The position numbers were made by a program, and so were the translations under genes. A stretch of DNA of 64,000 bases from JANNAT01 sp031422555 (lineage in GTDB: Bacteria; Pseudomonadota; Alphaproteobacteria; Rhodobacterales; Rhodobacteraceae): positions 62,001 to 126,000 of the forward strand of contig JANPLZ010000033.1 of the NCBI GenBank assembly GCA_031422555.1, written 5' to 3'. Position 1 is the first letter of the stretch. Each line of letters starts with the position of its first letter. Below, piece after piece: positions 28,354 to 37,341 of the stretch. The notes under the pieces were generated by a model. It ran no database searches. It saw only the letters and a program-made list of their open reading frames with translations, and was not told the origin of the DNA.

Positions 28354-29972
28354 TTACCGTCGGGATGCGTCTGATCGAGGGTTTGGCCGCGCGCGGGGTC
28401 GAAGTGGTTTTCGGCATACCGGGCGTGCATACGGTCGAGTTGTATCGCGGCCTGTCGGGCAGTCCTGACCGCAGCACACAGGTGCGCCCTGCTACTGACC
28501 GCCCCGCCACTGTCCGCCATGTCACCGCGCGCCACGAACAAGGCTGCGCGTTTATGGCCGATGGCTATGCCCGGGTGGCGGGCAAACCGGGGGTGGCTTT
28601 GGTGATCACCGGGCCGGGTTTGACCAACGCGCTGACCGCGATGGCACAGGCGAAAGCCGATTCGGTGCCCATGCTGGTGATTTCGGGCGTCAACCGCCGC
28701 AGCAGTCTGGGGCGGGGATTGGGGCTTTTGCATGAATTGCCCGATCAGGCGGCGCTGGTGCGCGCGCTGTGCCCGACGCGGCAGATTACCGGGCCGGAGG
28801 ATGTTGGCTTGGCGTTGGACTGGGCCTTTGCCACCATGGCCACGGGCCGCCCCGGACCGGTGCATATCGAAGTGCCGACCGATGTGATGCCGATGCTGTG
28901 TGCCGCCCTGCCGCCGCCCGCCCCTTTGCAGCCCAAGCCTACGCCCGCCGCCGCCGATATCGCCCGCGCTGTTAAGGCCCTGAACGCCGCCCGGCGCGTG
29001 GTCATTCTGGCTGGTGGCGGCGCGCGCGGGTCTGAAGCCGTGCTGACCCTGATCGCACGCCGCCTCGATGCGCCGGTGGTGCAGACGGTCAATGCGCGCG
29101 GCATGCTGTTTGGTCATGTTCTTGGGGTGCCAGCCTCGCCCAGTTTGGCGGCGACGCAGGCGTTGATTGCGGCGGCGGATCAGGTTTTGGCTGTGGGCAC
29201 CGAATTTGGCCCGACGGATTACGACATGTATGTCGATAAAAGTTTCCCCGATACATCGGGGATGATCCGGGTCGATATCTGCCCCGATCAGTTGGGCCGT
29301 CAGCCTGCGACAACTGCGCTTTGCGGTGATGCCGATGCCACCATGCGGCTGTTGCTGGCGCAGCTTTTGCAAAAGCACGGCGACGGGGCTGCGCGCGCCG
29401 CCGACACCCGCCGTCAGGCACGGGCGGAACTGAACCTGTTGTCTGCCACCATGCCCGGCCAGTTGGACATTGTCGAAACCATCCGCGCCGCCCTGCCCGG
29501 GGCGGTGATTGTTGGCGACAGCACCCAGCCGGTCTATGCCGCCAATCTGTTTTACGACCACGACCGCGCCGGTGGCTGGTTCAACGCCGCCACAGGCTAT
29601 GGCGCTTTGGGCTATGCGCCGGGGGCGGCGGTGGGGGCGGCACTGGCGGCTCCGGGGGTGCCGGTGGTCTGTCTGATCGGCGATGGCGGCTTGCAGTTCA
29701 GCCCGGGCGAATTGCGCACTGCCGTCGATGAAGGCCTGCCGATCACCTATATCGTGTGGAACAACGCGGCTTTCCGCGAAATCGCCGATGCGATGCGCGC
29801 CGCCAACACCGAAGTGATCGGCTGTTCGCCGTCGCCCTTGAACCTTGAACCTTTTGCCGCCGCTTGCGATCTGACCTTCATGTCGATGCCGCAAGATTGC
29901 GAAACCCTGCATTGGGCGCTGTCGCAGCCGCATACCGGGCCGCGGATGATCGAAATCAGGGTAACGCTGTAG
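28350..29972 (+). CDS. AruI-like ThDP-dependent 2-oxoacid decarboxylase
   Basis: A 540-residue acetolactate-synthase-fold enzyme. The ThDP activating Glu is in TARHEQGCAFMADGYAR and the cofactor motif runs from GDGGLQFSPGEL to IVWNN. The N-terminal FGIPGVHTVELYRGL and ITGPGLTN match 5-guanidino-2-oxopentanoate decarboxylase (AruI), which makes 4-guanidinobutyraldehyde. A Ser/Thr/Arg-rich insertion (about residues 35-55) breaks the otherwise conserved start of the domain. Substrate assignment rests on similarity and on the AruH-like neighbour. Confidence 0.8.
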   Translation: MITVGMRLIEGLAARGVEVVFGIPGVHTVELYRGLSGSPDRSTQVRPATDRPATVRHVTARHEQGCAFMADGYARVAGKPGVALVITGPGLTNALTAMAQAKADSVPMLVISGVNRRSSLGRGLGLLHELPDQAALVRALCPTRQITGPEDVGLALDWAFATMATGRPGPVHIEVPTDVMPMLCAALPPPAPLQPKPTPAAADIARAVKALNAARRVVILAGGGARGSEAVLTLIARRLDAPVVQTVNARGMLFGHVLGVPASPSLAATQALIAAADQVLAVGTEFGPTDYDMYVDKSFPDTSGMIRVDICPDQLGRQPATTALCGDADATMRLLLAQLLQKHGDGAARAADTRRQARAELNLLSATMPGQLDIVETIRAALPGAVIVGDSTQPVYAANLFYDHDRAGGWFNAATGYGALGYAPGAAVGAALAAPGVPVVCLIGDGGLQFSPGELRTAVDEGLPITYIVWNNAAFREIADAMRAANTEVIGCSPSPLNLEPFAAACDLTFMSMPQDCETLHWALSQPHTGPRMIEIRVTL

Positions 29973-30029
29973 CCTCTTTCATTTGATCAAATTATTCGGC
30001 ATAAGGCGCAAACGACGATAGGTGCGGCG

Positions 30030-31409
30030 ATGGCAAAGACTTTGATCGCGGGCGTCCAGCCCGCCCGGCTGACAGCTTTGGCTGTGCGCGAGGCCAGCCG
30101 CTTTGCTGCGGGCCGCCCCAAATCCAAAGCCGCCCTTGCGGCAGACGGCAGCGCCTATCTGGACGGCGTGCCGCTGCACTGGATGAAAGACTGGCCGATG
30201 CCGTTTTTGCCCGTGATAGCGCAGGCCAAAGGCGCGCGGATCACTGATATCGACGGTTACGAGATCGACGATTTCTGTCTGGGCGATACCGGGTCGATGT
30301 TTGGCCATTCGCCCGGCCCCGTAGCCAAGGCAATCCGCCGCCAGGCCACGCGCGGGTTGACCTATATGCTGCCCAGCCAGGACGCGCTGACCGCCGGGCG
30401 GTTGTTGACGCAGCGCTTTGGCGCGTTTCGCTGGCAGATTGCCACCACCGCCACCGATGCCAACCGCTTTGCCATCAGAGTGGCGCGGGCAGTCACCGGG
30501 CGGCCAAAAATACTGGTGTTCAACGGCTGCTATCACGGCACGGTCGATGATGTGATGGTCGAATTGGCGGGCGGTGTCACGCAAAACCGCGCGGGTCTGC
30601 TGGGTCAGGTGGCCGATCTGACCCAAGGCGCGGTTGTGTGCGAATTCAATGATCTGGCAGGTGTTGCGGCGGCTTTGGCGCACGGCGACGTTGCGGCGAT
30701 CTTGACCGAACCGGTGATGACCAATTGCTGCATGGTGTTGCCAGAGCCCGGATTTCTGCAAGGCCTGCGCGATCTGTCCCGCCAACATGGCGCGCTGTTG
30801 ATGATGGATGAGACCCATACCATTTCCACTGGCATGGGCGGCTATATCGGGGTGCACGGGTTGGACCCTGATATTTTCGTGGCCGGCAAATGCGTCGCGG
30901 GCGGCATGCCGACGGCCATCTGGGGCCTGCGCGATGCGGTGGCGGCCCGCTATGGCGCGGTCAATGCCGCCCGCGCGCCCGGGCATTCCGGCATGGGCAC
31001 CACGCTGTCGGCCAATCCGATGCAGTTTGCTTGCCTGACGGCCACCTTGGCCGAGGTTATGACACCGAAAAATTATGACCATATGGACCGGTTGGCGCAA
31101 CGGCTGGCGGATGGGTTGGTGGCAGTGATCACCCGGGTGGCAGCCCCTTGGCACGTGGTGCGGGTGGGGGCGCGGGTGGAGTTTATCTGCGCCCCCGGCC
31201 CGCTGCGCAACGGCTCTCATGCGATTGCCGCGCATTGCGCACCCGTCGAGGCTGCTTTGCACACCGCGCTGTTGAACCGGGGCTGCCTGATTGCGCCGTT
31301 TCACAATATGATGCTGATCAGCCCCGCCACCCGAAAACGTCAGGTGGACCGCCTTATCGCCGCCTTTGACGAAGTGATGACCGCCCTTTTTGCACCGGAA
31401 ACGACATGA
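30030..31409 (+). CDS. Class III (omega) aminotransferase
   Basis: A 459-residue PLP enzyme of the class III/glutamate-1-semialdehyde aminomutase type. FNGCYHGTVDDV binds PLP phosphate, MMDETHT carries the Asp that contacts the pyridine nitrogen, and the probable Schiff-base Lys is in FVAGKCVAGGMP. Such enzymes use omega-amino acids, amines or aldehydes. In this operon it could aminate or be supplied by the aldehyde made by the decarboxylase (inference). It begins 57 bp after that gene and overlaps the ligase gene by ATGA. Confidence 0.82.
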   Translation: MAKTLIAGVQPARLTALAVREASRFAAGRPKSKAALAADGSAYLDGVPLHWMKDWPMPFLPVIAQAKGARITDIDGYEIDDFCLGDTGSMFGHSPGPVAKAIRRQATRGLTYMLPSQDALTAGRLLTQRFGAFRWQIATTATDANRFAIRVARAVTGRPKILVFNGCYHGTVDDVMVELAGGVTQNRAGLLGQVADLTQGAVVCEFNDLAGVAAALAHGDVAAILTEPVMTNCCMVLPEPGFLQGLRDLSRQHGALLMMDETHTISTGMGGYIGVHGLDPDIFVAGKCVAGGMPTAIWGLRDAVAARYGAVNAARAPGHSGMGTTLSANPMQFACLTATLAEVMTPKNYDHMDRLAQRLADGLVAVITRVAAPWHVVRVGARVEFICAPGPLRNGSHAIAAHCAPVEAALHTALLNRGCLIAPFHNMMLISPATRKRQVDRLIAAFDEVMTALFAPETT

Positions 31410-32800
31410 CCGACACCATCAGCCCTTCTGGTTCCACCATCGCCGAAGCCGAGGCTTTTCTGGCCGCCCACCCCGAAATTGACGCTTTTGACATCGTGTT
31501 GACCGACGCCAATGGCATAGGGCGCGGCAAGATCATCCGGCGGCACGAATTGTTGTCGTTCTACAAGGGCGGGCGGCATTTGCCGATTTCGATCCTTGGT
31601 TTGGACATCTGCGGCGAAGATGTGCATGACACCGGGCTGATCTGGGATCAGGGCGACGGCGACCGCCGTGCCTGGCCCATTCCGGGCACGCTGTGCGCTT
31701 TGCAGGCAACCAACCCGCGACGCGGCGAAGTGTTGATGTCGGTCTATGATCTGGACGGCGCGCGGATGACTTCGGACCCGCGCCACGCGATGCAGCGGCA
31801 GGTTGATCTTTTGGCAGCCGAAGGGCTGTATCCGGCGGGCGCGTTCGAGTTGGAATTTTTCCTGCTGGACAACACCCGCAACGCCGATGGCAAGATGGTG
31901 CCCGCCCGCGATGTGCTGGACGGGCGCGCCAACCGCAAAACCGATGTCTATTCGGTGGATCAACTGCATGGCATGTTGCCTTTGTTCAACGATGTTTATG
32001 CGGGGGCCAAACTGGCCGGGATCAAGGCCGAGACGCTGATTTCGGAATTCGCCCCGGGGCAGTATGAGTTGACGCTGCATTACCGCGAAAACATTCTGCA
32101 GGCGGCGGATGATCTGATCCGGCTAAAGCGCATCGTGCGGATGCAGGCGCGCGCCCACGGGGTGACGGCCTGTTTCATGGCCAAGCCGAACGAGGATTAC
32201 GCCGGATCTGGCATGCATCTGCATGTGTCGATGCTGGACAAGTCCGGAACCAATGTGTTCATCGAACCGGTGGAAGGCGTCTATTCCGACGCGATTTTGC
32301 ATGCCCTTGGTGGCTTGCGCGCCACGATGGGCGAGTCGATGCTGATGTTTGCGCCGCATGCCAATTCGTGGCGGCGCTTTGCGGCCCAAAGCTATGCGCC
32401 GGTATCGCCGACATGGGGGGTGAACAACCGGTCCGTGGCCTTGCGCATTCCGGCGGGCGAAATCCGCGCGCGCCGCATTGAACATCGCCCGGCGGGGGTG
32501 GATGCCAACCCTTACCTTGTGGGGGCGACGGTGCTTGCGGGTATCCGGCATGGCATGCGCAACAAGATTGATCCGGGGCCGCAAACCACCGGCAACGGCT
32601 ATGCGGATGCGCAAGACGCGCCGGCCGTTCCGGTGGATTGGCGGTCTGCCATCGAAGCCGCGCGCGGATCGGCGTTTCTGGCCGATGCGCTGGGCGCAGA
32701 CATGCACCGCACCTTTGTCGCGATCAAAGCCGCAGAATACGCCCGGGTGCAGCGCACCGTGTCTGAAGTGGATTTCGACCTTTATCTGCACACGGTGTGA
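31406..32800 (+). CDS. Glutamine-synthetase-family gamma-glutamyl ligase (GS2)
   Basis: A 464-residue GS-fold protein of the PuuA (gamma-glutamylpolyamine synthetase) type. AFELEFFLLD begins the catalytic domain, then CFMAKPNEDYAGSGMHLHVS and the Arg cluster SVALRIPAGEIRARRIEHRP with GVDANPYLVGATVLAG. It likely attaches glutamate to an amine. It is not closely similar to GS1 at 17490, so the two probably differ in substrate. It is the last gene of the TetR operon and is followed by a hairpin and repeat copy D. Confidence 0.82.
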   Translation: MTDTISPSGSTIAEAEAFLAAHPEIDAFDIVLTDANGIGRGKIIRRHELLSFYKGGRHLPISILGLDICGEDVHDTGLIWDQGDGDRRAWPIPGTLCALQATNPRRGEVLMSVYDLDGARMTSDPRHAMQRQVDLLAAEGLYPAGAFELEFFLLDNTRNADGKMVPARDVLDGRANRKTDVYSVDQLHGMLPLFNDVYAGAKLAGIKAETLISEFAPGQYELTLHYRENILQAADDLIRLKRIVRMQARAHGVTACFMAKPNEDYAGSGMHLHVSMLDKSGTNVFIEPVEGVYSDAILHALGGLRATMGESMLMFAPHANSWRRFAAQSYAPVSPTWGVNNRSVALRIPAGEIRARRIEHRPAGVDANPYLVGATVLAGIRHGMRNKIDPGPQTTGNGYADAQDAPAVPVDWRSAIEAARGSAFLADALGADMHRTFVAIKAAEYARVQRTVSEVDFDLYLHTV

Positions 32801-32809
32801 TGCGCCGAA

Positions 32810-32839
32810 GGTGTTTGTTCTAACACCCTGATTTTGCTT
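32810..32839 (+). terminator. Candidate terminator after GS2
   Basis: A perfect 6-bp stem (GGTGTT 32810-32815, AACACC 32822-32827, loop TGTTCT) is followed by CTGATTTTGCTT, 10 bp after the GS2 stop. Confidence 0.5.
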
Positions 32840-32848
32840 GGCATCGGC

Positions 32849-32937
32849 TTGGGGATTTTACACCCCCACGCTGCAATCGCGTGGCGCTTGCCGCGCCCCC
32901 CGTAGAGTATTTGATCCAAAATGAAGGGAAGTTTTAG
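32849..32937 (-). repeat. Dispersed 3'-end element, copy D
   Basis: A G4 / C5 hairpin around GGGGATTTTACACCCCC, a second weaker pairing, and the tail CGTAGAGTATTTGATCC-AAAATGAAGG (32901-32927). Positioned between the convergent GS2 and CbiX-like genes with the tail next to the CbiX-like stop. More diverged than copies A, B and E. Confidence 0.6.
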
Positions 32938-32945
32938 GAAAATTG

Positions 32946-33671
32946 TTATGATTTCCGGTGGCGGCATTCGTTGGTGCAAACCAGATTGCCAGCGCGGATG
33001 GCGGCGGCGATGATCGCGGGCACGCGGGGATCAAGCCCCAAGGGCGGCAAAATCCGGCCCATGAACCCGGCGTGATGCAGCGCTGCCGGGATATCATCGG
33101 TGACATGACCGCCCGCAGCGGCGAAATATGGCAAGCAAATCGCCGAGGCGTCAAAGCCTGTGACCGACGCAAGCTGCGGGGTTTGATCAATAAAAGCGGC
33201 CTCAACCCGGGCGGCATTGGTTTTTTGCTGAATAAGGCGCGCGACATGGCGGGCGATGTCTGATGGCACCGGAGATTTGAACGATCCGTGGGCGGCCAGC
33301 AGCACTTGGGTCTGAAGAGGGTCTTGGCCCGACGTGGCCATAGCCACCACGGTTGCCGCCAGATCATGCAAGGCAGGGTCGCAGCCGAAAGGTTCCAACA
33401 CGTCCCACCCCACCGCCCCCGCCGATGTCAGGCGCTGTGGCAAGTTTATCCGCGTGAACCAGCCGCCCGCCATAAACAGCGGATAAAGCGCGCCGCCCGG
33501 CCCCATGTCTGCAACCACTTTGGCCAGCGCATCTGGGTCTGCCAGTGTGGCCGAACGCACCTGCCATCCGGGCAGATATTCGGCCACCCGGCCCGCCAGC
33601 CGGGCAAGATCAGCCGCTGCCGGTGCCGGATCGGACGGCTGACCATGCGAGACGATAAGGATCGGGCGCAT
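32946..33671 (-). CDS. CbiX-like protein with two half-domains
   Basis: A 241-residue protein of two CbiX/sirohydrochlorin-chelatase-like halves. The C-terminal half keeps both usual metal-site His residues: His128 (LLAAHGSF) and His189 (FAAAGGHVTDDIP). The N-terminal half keeps His9 (LIVSHGQP), but the second His position is Trp71 (FMAGGWFTRINLP). So one site looks intact and the other degenerate. CbiX enzymes insert Co, Fe or Ni into tetrapyrroles, but no siroheme or cobalamin genes are nearby, so the role is uncertain. It follows the M19 dipeptidase by 5 bp. Confidence 0.75.
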   Translation of the reverse strand: MRPILIVSHGQPSDPAPAAADLARLAGRVAEYLPGWQVRSATLADPDALAKVVADMGPGGALYPLFMAGGWFTRINLPQRLTSAGAVGWDVLEPFGCDPALHDLAATVVAMATSGQDPLQTQVLLAAHGSFKSPVPSDIARHVARLIQQKTNAARVEAAFIDQTPQLASVTGFDASAICLPYFAAAGGHVTDDIPAALHHAGFMGRILPPLGLDPRVPAIIAAAIRAGNLVCTNECRHRKS

Positions 33672-33676
33672 TGGCT

Positions 33677-34735
33677 TTACTCAGCCAGGCTGCGGTCAAG
33701 CAGCGCCAGCCAGTTTTCGCTGGCCAATTTGCGCAACAGAGCCTCGCCATACCCGTGATCCATCATCGCGCGCAGCAGGGCCGGTTGGCCGGTGACATCG
33801 CCGATACAGTCCGGAATTGTCGCGCCATCAAAGTCCGACCCCAGCCCCAGATGATCCGGGCCAAGAATACCCAGCAGATGATCAAGATGACGCAGCATAT
33901 CGTCCCAGCCGATTGCACCGCCTTGCTTGCCATCACGGCGCAAAAACGACGTGGCATAGTTCAACCCCACCATGCCACCGCTGTCGCGAATAACGCCCAA
34001 CTGCCGGTCAGTCAGGTTGCGCGACGAGGGCGTGACAGCATGGGCGTTAGAATGGGTGGCAACCAAAGGTGCTGTCGACAGCCGGGCGATGTCGTTAAAT
34101 CCGGCCTCATTCAGATGGCTAAGGTCCAGCATGATCTTAAGATCATTGCAGGTCGTTACCAGCCGTTTGCCAGCGTCGGTCAACCCCGGCCCGGTATCGG
34201 GGCCAGACGGAAACGCAAACGGCACGCCATGGCCAAAAATCGTCGGGCGCGACCAGACCGGGCCAAGCGAACGCAATCCCATGGCATGAAAGCTGTAAAG
34301 CGCGTCAAGGTTTTCATCTATCGCCTCGGCGCCTTCCATATGCATCAGGCCCGCGATAACGCCGCGGGCTATGGCTGCGCGCACGTCAGAGGCGCTGCGA
34401 CACAGCTTGAACGCGCCACCGGCGCTGCGCTCCATCCACAACAGCTGATTGGCCATCGACATCGCCACCGGCAGGGCTTGGGCGGCGGTGATCAGATCGC
34501 CCAACGGCAGCGCGAACGGCGGGTTCTGCATCGCCGACATATAGTCTGGCGCATCATGCGCCTGCGGCGAGGGGATGTAGATGGCGAAAAACCCGCCGAC
34601 AAAGCCGCCCTGTTTCATCCGGGGCAGATCGAGGTGGCCTTTGCCTTCGCCGGTCAGCCAGATGGCCTCGCGGTTTTCGGGCGCTTTGTGCAGGCGCAGC
34701 AGCAGATCGTTGTGGCCGTCAAAAACTGGGAACAT
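33677..34735 (-). CDS. M19-family (membrane) dipeptidase
   Basis: A 352-residue Zn dipeptidase of the renal dipeptidase type. The metal ligands are seen in VFDGHNDLLLRLH (His-x-Asp), an acidic HMEGAEAID segment, LDLSHLNEAGFNDI and ATHSNAHAV. It hydrolyses dipeptides, including D-amino-acid-containing ones. No signal peptide is apparent, so it is probably cytoplasmic, acting on dipeptides imported by the ABC system encoded upstream on the same strand. Confidence 0.9.
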   Translation of the reverse strand: MFPVFDGHNDLLLRLHKAPENREAIWLTGEGKGHLDLPRMKQGGFVGGFFAIYIPSPQAHDAPDYMSAMQNPPFALPLGDLITAAQALPVAMSMANQLLWMERSAGGAFKLCRSASDVRAAIARGVIAGLMHMEGAEAIDENLDALYSFHAMGLRSLGPVWSRPTIFGHGVPFAFPSGPDTGPGLTDAGKRLVTTCNDLKIMLDLSHLNEAGFNDIARLSTAPLVATHSNAHAVTPSSRNLTDRQLGVIRDSGGMVGLNYATSFLRRDGKQGGAIGWDDMLRHLDHLLGILGPDHLGLGSDFDGATIPDCIGDVTGQPALLRAMMDHGYGEALLRKLASENWLALLDRSLAE

Positions 34736-34766
34736 GCTTGCCTATGCTGGTTTCGCGGATGGCATC

Positions 34767-34843
34767 GGGGGTTTCACCCCCACGCCGGATTGGCAGGCCA
34801 ATCCGGTATTCGAACCCCCGCGGGACATTTGGGAACAGATGAA
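34767..34843 (-). repeat. Dispersed 3'-end element, copy E
   Basis: GGGGG-TTTCA-CCCCC (34767-34781), a perfect 10-bp hairpin with 2-nt loop (34785-34806), and the tail GCGGGACATTTGGGAACAGATG running to 34841 (given in part). The tail meets the end of the ABC ATPase gene. Unlike the other copies it lies inside a same-strand gene series, so it may separate two transcription units. Confidence 0.7.
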
Positions 34844-34851
34844 TTGTGACG

Positions 34852-35607
34852 TCAGGTTTGCAGCATACGATCTGCCGAGGCAGCGAACAAGCTGCGGGCG
34901 TAGTCGGTTTTCATCGCGGCAGTGGCCAGCGCTTCGCGGCTTAACTCTTCTACCGCGCGGCCGTTTTGCATCACCAGAATGCGGTCGCACATATGGTCGA
35001 TCACCGCAAGATCATGGCTGACCATCAGGAATGTCAGGCCGCGTTCGGCACGCAGCCGCGACAGCAGGTTCAGGGTTTCGGCCTGCACCGATGCATCGAG
35101 CGCCGATGTGGGTTCATCCAGCAACAGGATTTCGGGTTCCAACATCAGCGCGCGGGCGATGGCGACCCGTTGGCGCTGACCACCCGACAACTGATGCGGA
35201 TACCGAAAGCGAAAACTGGTGGGCAGGCCAACGTCGGTCAACGCCTGCATGATGCGCTGATCGGTGCCGGACATGCCATGGATGGCAAGCGGTTCCGACA
35301 GGGTGCGGTCAACGGTGTGGCGGGGGTGCAAGGATGCATAGGGATCCTGGAACACCATCTGCACCCGGCGCGAAAAGGCGCGGCCGCGCGGGGTGGGCAG
35401 TGCTGTGCCGTTGATGCGGATAGCACCTGACGAGATCGGCGCAAGGCCGCAAATCGCCCGCAGGATGGTGGATTTGCCCGACCCGGATTCGCCCACCAAC
35501 CCGAAAGATTCGCGCGCATCGACGGTCAGCGAAACGTCTTCAACCGCGCGCACATCGCGCCCGTGGCTGCGGTAAGTGACGGACAGAGTGTCGACCTCGA
35601 TCAGCAT
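34852..35607 (-). CDS. Peptide ABC transporter ATP-binding protein (OppF/DppF-like)
   Basis: A 251-residue ABC ATPase powering peptide uptake. Walker A is GESGSGKST, the Q-loop VFQDPYASLHPRHTV is typical for the Opp/Dpp F subunit, signature LSGGQRQRVAIARAL, Walker B ILLLDEPTSALD and the switch His in VSHDLAVI. The ATG at 35607 lies 1 nt after the stop of the preceding ATPase gene; an upstream in-frame ATG lies within that gene and is less likely. The C-terminal oligopeptide-transporter extension is short. Confidence 0.9.
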   Translation of the reverse strand: MLIEVDTLSVTYRSHGRDVRAVEDVSLTVDARESFGLVGESGSGKSTILRAICGLAPISSGAIRINGTALPTPRGRAFSRRVQMVFQDPYASLHPRHTVDRTLSEPLAIHGMSGTDQRIMQALTDVGLPTSFRFRYPHQLSGGQRQRVAIARALMLEPEILLLDEPTSALDASVQAETLNLLSRLRAERGLTFLMVSHDLAVIDHMCDRILVMQNGRAVEELSREALATAAMKTDYARSLFAASADRMLQT

Positions 35608-35608
35608 G

Positions 35609-36439
35609 TCACTGCGCCCATGCCGCGTTGCGGTCCAAGCCCGGCAGCGGTTCGCGGTTGCCGCCAATGCGGGGCAGGCAGTTCAAAAGACCTTGGGTAT
35701 AGGGGTGCTTGGCCGCCAACAGGTCTTTGGCGGCCAGTTCTTCGACGATCTTGCCTTTATACATCACCAGAACCCGGTCACAAAACCGCGCCACCAGCCG
35801 CAGATCATGGCTGATAAAGATCAGGCCCATGCCGCGGGTTTTCACCAGATCATCCAGTATCGCCAATACTTCGGCCTGCACGGTGACATCCAGCGCACTT
35901 GTCGGCTCATCCGCAATCAAAAGATCGGGGTTGGGGATCAGCATCATTGCAATCATGACGCGTTGGCCCATGCCACCCGATAATTCATGCGGATAGGCAT
36001 CCATCACCCGGGCGGGATCGCGGATTTGCACCGCCACGAGCGCCTCTATCGCTTTGATGCGGGCGGCGGATTTGGACACACGGTCGCGCTGGCGCAAGCC
36101 TTCCATCAGTTGCGCGCCCACCCGCATCACCGGGTTCAGCGAATATTTCGGGTCTTGCATCACCATGGCGATGCGCGGCCCGCGCAAGGCACGCATCTGG
36201 GATTCGGGGATGCGCATCAGGTCAACGCCGTCAAACAGCATCTCGTCCGCCGTAATCTTGCCGGGCGGGCGGATCAGCCGCAGCACGGCGCGGCCTGTCA
36301 TGGTTTTGCCAGAGCCGGATTCGCCCACAATGCCAAGCCGTTCGCGGCCCAGATCGAACGACACACCGCGCACGGCCTCTACCCGGCCAGCTTCGGTATC
36401 AAACGTTACCGCCAGATTTTTGACCGACAGCAACGTCAT
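35609..36439 (-). CDS. Peptide ABC transporter ATP-binding protein (OppD/DppD-like)
   Basis: A 276-residue ABC ATPase, partner of the one above. Walker A GESGSGKTMTGRA, Q-loop MVMQDPKYSLNPVMRVG, signature LSGGMGQRVMIAMML, Walker B LLIADEPTSALDVT and HDLRLVARFC. It ends with the short C-terminal peptide-transporter segment. Its ATG overlaps the permease stop by ATGA. Confidence 0.9.
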   Translation of the reverse strand: MTLLSVKNLAVTFDTEAGRVEAVRGVSFDLGRERLGIVGESGSGKTMTGRAVLRLIRPPGKITADEMLFDGVDLMRIPESQMRALRGPRIAMVMQDPKYSLNPVMRVGAQLMEGLRQRDRVSKSAARIKAIEALVAVQIRDPARVMDAYPHELSGGMGQRVMIAMMLIPNPDLLIADEPTSALDVTVQAEVLAILDDLVKTRGMGLIFISHDLRLVARFCDRVLVMYKGKIVEELAAKDLLAAKHPYTQGLLNCLPRIGGNREPLPGLDRNAAWAQ

Positions 36440-37341
36440 TTGCTGGCACTTTTGGGGTCTAACACGTCGCGTAGCCCGTCACCCAACAGGTTGAACCCCA
36501 AGGACACGATGAAAATAGCCAGCCCCGGCATCGTGGCGACCCACCATTGTTCGAACAAAAACTTGCGCCCGGCAGATATCATCAGCCCCCATTCGGGCAG
36601 TGGCGGTTGCACGCCAAGGCCAAGGAAACCCAAACCGGCTGCGGTTAGAATTACCCCCGCCATATCCAGCGTGACGCGGATGATCACCGAGGGCAGACAC
36701 ATCGGCATCACATGGCCCCAGATCACGCGCATGGGCCCCGCGCCTTGCAGTTTGACCGCCGCGATATAGTCAGAATTGCGCACCGTCAGGGTTTCGGCGC
36801 GCGCGACGCGGGCATAGGGCGGCCAGGCGGTAAGGGCAATGGCCAGCACGGCGTTTTCCATCCCCGGCCCCAGCACGGCCACCAAAGCCAGCGCCAGGAT
36901 CAGCTTGGGGAAGGCCAGAAAAATATCCGTGATCCGCATCAGGATCACATCCACCCAGCCGCCGAAATACCCCGCAACCGTGCCAATGATCAGCCCCGCC
37001 ACCGGGGCGGTCAGGATCACCAGCAGCACGATATATAGGGTGATCCGGCTGCCATACAGCAATCGTGTCAGGATATCGCGGCCAAAATCATCGGTGCCCA
37101 GCCAGTTTCCGGACGTGCCCGGCGGCAACAATCGGCGCGACAGGTCTTGCGCAATCGGGTCATGCGGGGCCAGCAGGGGGGCAAAGATGGCGACCAATAT
37201 CAACGTCACACTGATGATCAGCCCGATGACCGCCAAGCGGTTCCGGCGCAGGCGCAGCCAGCTTAGATAGGCTTGGCCCAAACGGGCTTGGGCGCGCGAT
37301 GATGGATTTGGCTCTCGCAGCCATGCAATCGTGCCGCTCAT
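36436..37341 (-). CDS. Peptide ABC transporter permease (OppC/DppC-like)
   Basis: A 301-residue inner-membrane permease. It has one helix near the N-terminus (LAVIGLIISVTLILVAIFAP), the OppC_N-like segment with LGTDDFGRDILTRLLYGSR, and a five-helix BPD_transp_1 domain with the ATPase-coupling EAA loop around AVKLQGAGPMRVIWGH. ATGA overlaps on both sides. Confidence 0.9.
   Translation of the reverse strand: MSGTIAWLREPNPSSRAQARLGQAYLSWLRLRRNRLAVIGLIISVTLILVAIFAPLLAPHDPIAQDLSRRLLPPGTSGNWLGTDDFGRDILTRLLYGSRITLYIVLLVILTAPVAGLIIGTVAGYFGGWVDVILMRITDIFLAFPKLILALALVAVLGPGMENAVLAIALTAWPPYARVARAETLTVRNSDYIAAVKLQGAGPMRVIWGHVMPMCLPSVIIRVTLDMAGVILTAAGLGFLGLGVQPPLPEWGLMISAGRKFLFEQWWVATMPGLAIFIVSLGFNLLGDGLRDVLDPKSASK

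Noticed and set aside
27804..29933. Minus-strand open frame of about 700 codons opposite the transaminase/decarboxylase genes
   Set aside because: It spans two well-supported plus-strand genes, is rich in His/Gln/Arg as is usual for antisense shadows, and shows no domain.
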